64,000 nt of DNA from VRUE01 sp963788975 (GTDB taxonomy: Bacteria; Actinomycetota; Thermoleophilia; Solirubrobacterales; 70-9). Shown here piece by piece: positions 58,529 through 64,000 of this stretch. The notes below the pieces were generated by a model that made no database searches, had not been told where the DNA came from, and was given only the letters and a program-made list of their open reading frames with translations. Made by a program: the position numbers and the translations under genes. The first letter of the stretch is position 1. Each line of letters opens with the position of its first letter. The stretch is taken from NCBI GenBank assembly GCA_963788975.1, contig CAWBIJ010000001.1:232275-296274 (forward strand), in the 5' to 3' direction.

Positions 58529-58774
58529 CTAGGAGAGCTCGGTGCCGTCGTAGAGCTTCTTGACGTGCACGGTGCCCGCCGGGGCGGCTTCGATGCAGAG
58601 GCGGCAGAGGACGCACTCGTCGAGGTTCTCCTCGACGATCTCGACTCCCGAGTCGGACCCCTTGAAGATGTCGACCGGGCAGACTTCCTCCAGCTTCTTC
58701 GCCAGCTCGGCGTCGCCGGCGACAGAGGCGTCGACCTCGACGTCGATGAAGATCTTGTGCAGCGTCTCGGCCAT
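58529..58774 (-). CDS. Small ferredoxin-like iron-sulfur protein
   Basis: 81 aa from ATG 58774, overlapping the sucD stop (ATGA). Four Cys: one in EEVCPVDIFKG and three in DECVLCRLCIEAAP, the spacing of FixX-like or single [4Fe-4S] ferredoxins in which the CP motif comes first. The usual fourth Cys after CxxCxxC is Ala (EAAPAG). An acidic N-terminal half lacks Cys. It should carry electrons for an oxidoreductase; being coupled to sucCD, a 2-oxoacid:ferredoxin oxidoreductase elsewhere is one guess. Last gene of its operon. Confidence 0.78.
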   Translation of the reverse strand: MAETLHKIFIDVEVDASVAGDAELAKKLEEVCPVDIFKGSDSGVEIVEENLDECVLCRLCIEAAPAGTVHVKKLYDGTELS

Positions 58775-59691
58775 CAGGCGGGAACCTCGAGCTTCTGCTT
58801 GACCGCGTCTGGGATCTCGTCGATCCGCTCGACGACGCGGATGCCGGCGGCTTCGAGGCGGGCGATCTTCTCCGTCGCCGTGTCCTCCTTGCCCTCGACG
58901 ATCGTGCCGGCGTGGCCGAAGCTCATCCCCTTCATCTCCTCGTCGTCCATGAACTTGCCGGCCATGAAGGCGACGATCGGCAGGCGGCTGTTGTTCTCCT
59001 GCACCCACTCGGAGAGCTGCGCCTCCATGCGGCCGCCGGGCTCGGTGTAGATGACGATCGCCTGCGTCTGCTCGTCGGCCTCGAAGTAGGGCATCAGCTC
59101 GGCATAGGCGGAGCCGATGATCGCGTCGCCGCCGATCGAGATCGCGGTCGAGACGCCGAGGCCGGCCTGGGTCAGCGAGGAGGAGATCTCCGTCGTCATC
59201 CCGCCCGAGCGGCTCATCACCCCGACCGGGCCGGGCGCGTAGGCCTTGGCCGCGTCTTTGGCCGGGCCGCCAATGCCGCCCATCTTGCAAATCTCAGGCA
59301 CGATCAGGCCGAGGCAGTTGGGGCCGATGATCCGCGCCCCGCGCAGGTTCGCCAGCTCGACCATCTGGGCGACGTCGCGGCGCGGGATGCGCTCGGTGAC
59401 GATCACGATCAGCTTGATCCCGTTCTCGATCGCCTCGAGCACGGCGTCCTTGGTGAAGGCTGGAGGGACGGTGACGACCGAGCCGTCGATCGGCCCGCCG
59501 TGGTTCTCGACCGCCTGGGCGACAGTGTCGAAGACCGGCACCCCGTGTACCTCGCGGCCCTTGCGGCCCGGGGTGACGCCGCCGACCACCTTGGAGCCGT
59601 AGTCGAGGCACTCGCGGGTCAGGTTGACCGCCTCGCGGCCGGTGATTCCCTGGACGATGAAGGTGGTCTCTTTTGAGAGTAGGATGCTCAT
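58774..59691 (-). CDS. sucD: Succinyl-CoA synthetase alpha subunit
   Basis: 305 aa from ATG 59691; the frame extends upstream but ILLSKETTFIVQGITGREA is the usual start. The CoA-binding Rossmann domain has GVTPGRKGREVHGVPVFDTV. IGPNCLGLI and MSRSGGMTTEISSSLTQAGL lie in the ligase domain, and FGHAGTIVEGKEDT carries the phosphohistidine (normally GHAGA). It converts succinyl-CoA to succinate with nucleotide triphosphate formation. A related malate-CoA ligase is possible but less likely. Overlaps sucC by four bases. Confidence 0.92.
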   Translation of the reverse strand: MSILLSKETTFIVQGITGREAVNLTRECLDYGSKVVGGVTPGRKGREVHGVPVFDTVAQAVENHGGPIDGSVVTVPPAFTKDAVLEAIENGIKLIVIVTERIPRRDVAQMVELANLRGARIIGPNCLGLIVPEICKMGGIGGPAKDAAKAYAPGPVGVMSRSGGMTTEISSSLTQAGLGVSTAISIGGDAIIGSAYAELMPYFEADEQTQAIVIYTEPGGRMEAQLSEWVQENNSRLPIVAFMAGKFMDDEEMKGMSFGHAGTIVEGKEDTATEKIARLEAAGIRVVERIDEIPDAVKQKLEVPA

Positions 59692-60905
59692 GCTGGCGCT
59701 CCTTGGATCTTGGCCACCGCGCGCCCAGCCGCCTCCCACATCGAGACGGAGCGGTCGCAGTACTCGACCCCGTATTTCTCGAGGATCTTGAAGCCCTCCT
59801 CCTCCCAGGCGCCGGGGATGCGGAAGATCGCGATCGTCTCGCCGGGGTCCTTGCCCAGCTCCAGGCAGGCCTTGATCACGCCGCGGGCGACGATGTCGAC
59901 CCGGGTGTTGGAGACGATCGACATCATCACGGCGATCTTCTCGACGCCGTCCTTTTCCAGCACCTCCTTGGCCAGGCCACAGGCCTTCGCCACCGAGGGA
60001 TTGCCACCGATCTCGGAGTAGTTGGCCGGCTTGCCGCCCTGACTGCGCACCGCGTCGGTAAGCGTCAGCGAGCCGCCGCCGGCACCGATCACCAGGCCGA
60101 GGTTACCCTCGAAGCCGTGGTCCTTGCCCTGGATCACGCCGCGGTGGTCGGCGGCGTCGATCGCCGCCACGTTGCGCTCGAAGGCGGAGGGCTCATAGGT
60201 CTCGCGAGTGTCCTCCTCGGCGATCTCCAGCTTCTTCCGCAGCAGTCCCTTCTGGCGCCCGGCCGCCTCGTTCTCCATCTCCATGTGGGCATCGAGGGCG
60301 ACGAAGCTGCCGTCGCTGAGCTCGGCCAGCGGGTTGATCTCGGCCAGGGTCATGTCGTTGTCGCGGAAGAGCCGGGCGAGGCGGGCCAGCACGGGGGTCG
60401 CTCGGTTCAACTGCGAGCCGGTCACTCCGGTGGCGGCGACCACCTGCTTGGCCTCGAAGTCGGAGATCGGCAGCAGGTTGGAGACGTGGCCTTTGCCGAC
60501 GTGGTCGGGATGCTGCTCGGCGACCTCCTCGATGTCGATGCCGCCCATGTCGCTGAACAGCATCAGCGGCTTCTTCTCGGTCCCGTCCCAGACGACGCCG
60601 GCGTAGTACTCCTGCTTGACCTCGGCCTTGGGGTCGACGAGGACGCCGCGCGGCATGTTGCCGTTGATTTCCAGCTTCAGGATCGCCTCGGCGTGCTCAG
60701 CAGCCTCGTCCGGCGTGTCGGCGAACTTGACCCCGCCCGCCTTCATTCGCCCGCCGCTCAGCACCTGCGACTTGATCACGACCGGGCCGCCGATCTCCTC
60801 GGCGGCCTTGCGGGCCTCGTCGGCGGTTGTGCAAAAGCCGTACTGGGTGACGGGGATGCCCGCCAGCTCGACGATCTTGCGTGCCTCGTACTCGTAGAAG
60901 CGCAT
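59688..60905 (-). CDS. sucC: Succinyl-CoA synthetase beta subunit
   Basis: 405 aa. ATP-grasp N-domain: RFYEYEARKIVELAGIPVTQ, VVIKSQVLSGGRMKAGGVKF, LAEINPLAELSDGSFVALDA (Mg ligands). C-terminal flavodoxin-like domain: LGLVIGAGGGSLTLTDAVRS, GKPANYSEIGGNPS, VMMSIVSNTRVDIVARGVI. Slightly longer than the E. coli form (388). Pairs with sucD in the TCA cycle. Fourteen bases after the aminotransferase gene. Confidence 0.93.
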   Translation of the reverse strand: MRFYEYEARKIVELAGIPVTQYGFCTTADEARKAAEEIGGPVVIKSQVLSGGRMKAGGVKFADTPDEAAEHAEAILKLEINGNMPRGVLVDPKAEVKQEYYAGVVWDGTEKKPLMLFSDMGGIDIEEVAEQHPDHVGKGHVSNLLPISDFEAKQVVAATGVTGSQLNRATPVLARLARLFRDNDMTLAEINPLAELSDGSFVALDAHMEMENEAAGRQKGLLRKKLEIAEEDTRETYEPSAFERNVAAIDAADHRGVIQGKDHGFEGNLGLVIGAGGGSLTLTDAVRSQGGKPANYSEIGGNPSVAKACGLAKEVLEKDGVEKIAVMMSIVSNTRVDIVARGVIKACLELGKDPGETIAIFRIPGAWEEEGFKILEKYGVEYCDRSVSMWEAAGRAVAKIQGAPA

Positions 60906-60919
60906 TGCGGCGCGGAACC

Positions 60920-61678
60920 CTATCCAACCGGACCCTGGATCCAGTTCCGCCGCAGCTCGGCTGCGATCCTCGGGCCGATCTCGCCCCGAGGGCGAAGCTC
61001 GGTCTCGTCCAGCGCGCGAACCCGCTCAACCCCGCGCACCGAGCTGGTCAAGAAGACCTCGTCCGCGCCGAGTAAGTCGTCGCGGGTGAGCGTCCCCTCG
61101 CGAACCTCGAGGCCGGCTGCGCTCGCCACCTCGATCGCGCGGGCGCGGGCTATGCCGGGGAGGATGCGGCCGTCGGCGGGAGGGGTGACCAGGACGCCGT
61201 CGCGCACCGCGAAGACGTTGCCGCGCGAGGCCTCGAGCACGGTGCCGTCCCACTCTACGATCAGCGGCAGGACGTCGCCGGCGAGCTCGGACTGCGCTTG
61301 ATCGAGCAGGGAGCGGTCGGCCCACTTGTGGGCGCCGAGCCCACCAGCCAAGACGAGGCTGTGGACGGCAACTGAGCGCGGGACGGGGGGGAAGATGAGC
61401 TCCGACTCGATCTCCGCGACCTTGATCGTGGCCTCGATCCCGGCCCGGCCGGCCGGGCCGACCCTCACCCGCAAGCTGCCCCGCTCGATGCTTTGCGCGC
61501 GGGCTTGGATAGCCCCCTCGAGGTCAGGCGGGGAGCGGTCGGGGAAGAGCGTCGCCAGGCTGGCGGCGAGTCTGGCGAGGTGGGCCTCGAGCTCGACCGC
61601 TCCCCCATCGACGACCAGCAGGGTCTCGAGGACTCCATCGTCCCGGTCGGGTCGCTGCTGAGCGGAAGCGGCGGCCAA
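60920..61678 (-). CDS. Class IV aminotransferase (aminodeoxychorismate lyase-like)
   Basis: 252 aa. VLETLLVVDGGAVELEAHLA matches the N-domain start with the substrate Arg region. HKWADRSLLDQAQSELA carries the PLP-binding Lys in HK. VLEASRGNVFAVRDGVLVTP is the phosphate-binding loop, and PGIARARAIEVASAAGLEVR and DEVFLTSSVRGVERVRAL close it. The short length and EASRGN favour PabC (4-amino-4-deoxychorismate lyase), which would serve folate synthesis, but D-amino acid or branched-chain aminotransferases share these motifs. Between the UDP-sugar dehydrogenase (three bases away) and sucC. Confidence 0.8.
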   Translation of the reverse strand: MAAASAQQRPDRDDGVLETLLVVDGGAVELEAHLARLAASLATLFPDRSPPDLEGAIQARAQSIERGSLRVRVGPAGRAGIEATIKVAEIESELIFPPVPRSVAVHSLVLAGGLGAHKWADRSLLDQAQSELAGDVLPLIVEWDGTVLEASRGNVFAVRDGVLVTPPADGRILPGIARARAIEVASAAGLEVREGTLTRDDLLGADEVFLTSSVRGVERVRALDETELRPRGEIGPRIAAELRRNWIQGPVG

Positions 61679-61681
61679 GCC

Positions 61682-62926
61682 CTACAGCCGGATCAGATTC
61701 GTGGCGGAGATCTCGCGCGTGACGCCGCGGAAGTCGACGACTCGGGCCGCCGTTACGACGACCTGCTCGTAGTCGATGCCAGGGTGCGCGGTGACGATCG
61801 CCACCAGGTCGGTGGAGCGAAGCGCTTCGTCGAGGTCCGCGGAGGAGAGGCCGAGCTCCGGCAGGTCGGGCACGAAGGGGTCGTGGTAGGAGATCTCACC
61901 GCCCAACTCCCGCAGCATCCCGATGATCTCCAAGGCCGGCGACTCGCGCGTGTCACCGACGCCGGGCTTGTAGCCAACCCCCAGGAGGAGGATCTTCGAG
62001 CCCTTGACCGACTTGCCCGCGTCATTGAGGGCGCGGCCGATTCGCTCGACGCAGTAGCCCGGCTGGGCGCGGTTGATCTTGCCCGCCAGCTCGATGAACT
62101 CGGGGTAGAAGTCGTGCTCGCGCGCCTTGAATGCGAGGTAGAAGGGATCGACCGGGAGGCAGTGGCCGCCCATACCGGGCCCGGGCTCGAAGCGCATGAA
62201 GCCGAAGGGCTTGGTGGAGGCGGCGTCGATCACCTCCCAGACGTCGATACCGAGGCGCTCGCAGAGCTGCGAGAGCTCGTTGACGAGGGCGATGTTGACC
62301 GAGCGGAAGATGTTCTCCAGCAGCTTCGACAGCTCTGCTGCCTCCGGCGAGGAGAGGACGACGACCTCGTCGCAGATCAGCGAGTAGAGCTCGCGCGCTC
62401 GCTCTGCGCAGGCTGGCGTGATCCCGCCGACCAGCTTCGGCGTCGTGCGCACGGTGTAGTCGGTGCGGCCGGGGTCGATCCGCTCTGGCGAGAAGGCGAG
62501 GTGGAAGTCGCGGCCTGCGGCCATCCCCGACTCCTCGAGGATTGGCAACAGCCGTTCGCGGGTCGTACCGGGATAGGTCGTCGACTCCAGCACCACCAGC
62601 TGTCCCGGCTGCAGGGACCTGGTCAGCGCCGTCGCCGAGTCGGTCAAATAGGTGAGATCCGGTTCGCGCGAGCCGGTCAGCGGCGTCGGCACGCAGACAA
62701 TGACCGCTTCGCACGATTCGAGCTGCGCGTGGTCCGAGGTTGCGTGGAGGCGGTCCAACCTGGCCAGGGCGTCGTCTGGGACGTCCTCGACGTGGCTGCG
62801 CCCACCGCGGAGGGCTTCGACCTTGCCGGCGTCGGTGTCGAGGCCGACGACCTCGTGTCCTGCTTCGGCGAAGGAAACGGCAAGCGGGAGCCCAACGTAG
62901 CCGAGCCCAACGATCCCGATCTTCAT
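61682..62926 (-). CDS. UDP-glucose/GDP-mannose dehydrogenase family protein (UDP-ManNAc dehydrogenase-like)
   Basis: 414 aa from ATG 62926. IGIVGLGYVGLPLAVSFAEA is the NAD-binding start; VPTPLTGSREPDL and VVLESTTYPGTTRERL precede AAELSKLLENIFRSVNIALV. The catalytic Cys is in GPGMGGHCLPVDPFYL. The C-terminal UDP-binding part has LLLGVGYKPGVGDTRESPAL. STTYPGTT and the GHCLPVDP form are typical of WecC/TuaD-like enzymes oxidising the C6 of a nucleotide sugar to an acid for capsule or wall polymers. No polysaccharide cluster is in this window. Confidence 0.9.
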   Translation of the reverse strand: MKIGIVGLGYVGLPLAVSFAEAGHEVVGLDTDAGKVEALRGGRSHVEDVPDDALARLDRLHATSDHAQLESCEAVIVCVPTPLTGSREPDLTYLTDSATALTRSLQPGQLVVLESTTYPGTTRERLLPILEESGMAAGRDFHLAFSPERIDPGRTDYTVRTTPKLVGGITPACAERARELYSLICDEVVVLSSPEAAELSKLLENIFRSVNIALVNELSQLCERLGIDVWEVIDAASTKPFGFMRFEPGPGMGGHCLPVDPFYLAFKAREHDFYPEFIELAGKINRAQPGYCVERIGRALNDAGKSVKGSKILLLGVGYKPGVGDTRESPALEIIGMLRELGGEISYHDPFVPDLPELGLSSADLDEALRSTDLVAIVTAHPGIDYEQVVVTAARVVDFRGVTREISATNLIRL

Positions 62927-62993
62927 CGGGCGGAGTGTAGACCGACCTCCAGCTGAGTTATCCTGCCGCGCGATTCTCAATAGAGGGGGACAG

Positions 62994-63302
62994 ATGAGCA
63001 TCGGGAGGAGCTCGGCGATCGCCCTGGCGGTTTTCGCTGCCGTCTTCGCAGCCGGTTGCGGGGAGACCGTTATCGATGACGTCAAGGCCGAGGCGACGAT
63101 CGAGCAGAGCCTGCGGCGCTCCACCGAGCTGAAAGTGACTGCCGTCGACTGCCCGGCTGACGTCGAGGTCGAGAAAGGCGCCACCTTCGAGTGCACAGTG
63201 AGCTTGGCCGGCGGCGATGAGGAAACGGCAACGCTCAAGGTCCTCAACGAGGACGCCGATGTCCAACTGGTCAGCCTCGAGCCTGGGAAGGCGCAGTCTT
63301 GA
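62994..63302 (+). CDS. DUF4333 lipoprotein
   Basis: 102 aa. Signal peptide with lipobox (IALAVFAAVFAAGC), lipidated Cys near residue 22. The mature part is a DUF4333 domain: IEQSLRRSTELKVTAVDCPA, DVEVEKGATFECTVSLAGGD, with two Cys probably in a disulfide. DUF4333 is an actinobacterial envelope domain of unknown function, related in fold to the NTF2/PknD-linked lipoproteins of mycobacteria. Divergent from the UDP-sugar dehydrogenase by 67 bp and 2 bases before the CAP gene. Confidence 0.83.
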   Translation: MSIGRSSAIALAVFAAVFAAGCGETVIDDVKAEATIEQSLRRSTELKVTAVDCPADVEVEKGATFECTVSLAGGDEETATLKVLNEDADVQLVSLEPGKAQS

Positions 63303-63304
63303 GA

Positions 63305-63865
63305 ATGAGGAAGATCTACACAGCCCTGTGCAGCGTTGCCTTGATGGCCATCGCCATCTTCGCCCTTTCGCCCGGGACCGGGTGGGGCGACACGCCGCGC
63401 TGTGGCTGGTACGGGCAGCCACCGCGCGCGGCCACCGACCACGAGCTCCGCACCTCGGTCCTCTGCCTGGTCAACCAGATCCGCGAGCGAAACAGGATCC
63501 GTCCGCTCGCGTTCAATGATGACCTGCGGCAGTCGGCGAGCGCGCACTCCGCCAGCATGGTTAGGAGCCGTAGCTTCTCCCACTATGCGGGGGGCAGCAC
63601 AGTCACGTCCCGGGTTGCGCGGTCCGGGTACCTGGCAAGCGCGTCGAGCTTCCGGGTCGCGGAGAACATCGGCGCTGGCGAGGGCCGCAGGTACGGCTCG
63701 CCCATCGCCATCGTCCGCACGTGGATGGGGAGCCCGCCCCACAGGTACAACATTCTCGATAGCGGCCTGCGGGACTTCGGCGTCGGCGTGGCTCGCGGCG
63801 ACCCCCTCGGCGCAGGCTCGAATGCCGCCACCTACACGCTCATCTTCGCCACCCGGTCGCACTAG
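63305..63865 (+). CDS. Secreted CAP-domain (SCP/PR-1-like) protein
   Basis: 186 aa from ATG 63305; an in-frame TTG 63299 overlaps the DUF4333 stop and is also possible. Signal peptide IYTALCSVALMAIAIFALS. CAP domain: CLVNQIRERNRIRPLAFNDD, LRQSASAHSASMVRSRSFSH, RVAENIGAGEG and WMGSPPHRYNILDSGLRDFG. The conserved His (FSH and PPHR) and Glu (AENIGAG) of the cavity are present. CAP proteins in bacteria bind or cleave unknown envelope or secreted targets. Confidence 0.88.
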   Translation: MRKIYTALCSVALMAIAIFALSPGTGWGDTPRCGWYGQPPRAATDHELRTSVLCLVNQIRERNRIRPLAFNDDLRQSASAHSASMVRSRSFSHYAGGSTVTSRVARSGYLASASSFRVAENIGAGEGRRYGSPIAIVRTWMGSPPHRYNILDSGLRDFGVGVARGDPLGAGSNAATYTLIFATRSH

Positions 63866-63924
63866 CGAGTCTCGCTCCAGGCAGGCGAAGCCCGACCTCA
63901 GGTTCGATAAGTAAAGTGACGCCG

Positions 63925-64000
63925 ATGAGCCAAACGACGACGGCCAACGCGCCGACCACGCACGCAAAGCTCCTCGACTGGGTCGGGGAGATCGCTGATT
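63925..64000 (+). CDS. pckG: Start of probable GTP-dependent phosphoenolpyruvate carboxykinase (3' end outside window)
   Basis: Only the first 25 codons are visible from ATG 63925: SQTTTANAPTTHAKLLDWVG followed by EIAD. The HAKLLDWVGEIAD stretch resembles the first helix of actinobacterial PckG (HPKLLAWVEEVA). The call rests on this short match and needs the next bases. A TANNNT-like TAAAGT (63912-63917) lies just upstream. Confidence 0.45.
   Translation, partial: MSQTTTANAPTTHAKLLDWVGEIAD

Noticed and set aside
59673..61301. A 542-codon plus-strand frame across sucC and the aminotransferase gene
   Set aside because: Antisense shadow; the composition is typical of reversed coding sequence, and the minus strand carries complete SucC motifs.

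Overview
The window is 64 kb of high-GC DNA from an actinobacterium. CarD, DisA, FolPBK, a high-molecular-weight FabG/thiolase/MaoC fatty-acid locus, a DUF4333 lipoprotein, an HxlR-SCP2 regulator and -10 elements of the TANNNT type all fit this phylum. A SigH close to Bacillus Spo0H suggests a deep branch such as Thermoleophilia (Solirubrobacterales) or a relative. That placement is an inference; there is no rRNA gene here to test it.

Region 1 (1-23 kb, mostly + strand) is a housekeeping superoperon: ftsH, folP, folB, folK, coaX, dus, greA, lysS, clpC, disA, carD, ispD, ispF, cysS, rlmB, sigH. It follows nearly the same order as the ftsH-to-sigH block of Bacillus. The insertions are a patatin and a GST-like gene, an aldo/keto reductase where radA is expected, a DUF389 membrane protein, a PHP phosphatase, an acyl-CoA ligase and a coiled-coil protein. 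Region 2 (23-32 kb) holds an acetyltransferase, tRNA-Thr, a SHOCT membrane protein, a ring-cleavage dioxygenase coupled to an iron alcohol dehydrogenase, a PlsC-GpsA fusion, an ECF sigma factor with a membrane partner, OsmC, an internally deleted 2-hydroxyacid dehydrogenase and small enzymes. Region 3 (32.4-34.4 kb) is a lower-GC patch with a lipoprotein, an unannotated tyrosine-integrase remnant and a hypothetical gene, ending at tRNA-Leu(GAG).

Region 4 (34.4-40 kb) carries lexA with its SOS box, an SDR, the RNase P RNA, a c-di-AMP (ydaO-type) riboswitch in front of an RlpA-like secreted protein, a secreted unknown, an AhpD-like protein and glnA. Region 5 (40-51.5 kb) has two MMPL exporters, a DUF255 thioredoxin-fold protein, a GGDEF-EAL protein, a class III aminotransferase and an acyl-CoA ligase. 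Region 6 (51.5-64 kb) has an HxlR-SCP2 regulator, a fatty-acid operon (thiolase, FabG4-like, MaoC, two acyl-CoA dehydrogenases), then an operon of UDP-sugar dehydrogenase, class IV aminotransferase, sucC, sucD and ferredoxin, two secreted proteins and the start of a probable pckG.

Two themes stand out. DisA (c-di-AMP synthesis) and a c-di-AMP riboswitch are both present, so second-messenger source and one target lie within 24 kb. Many genes end directly in stem-loops without T-tracts, several of them nested, and in two convergent pairs the outer arms contain both stop codons. They look like a lineage-specific 3' end structure, and comparable inverted repeats also lie inside cysS and ispD.
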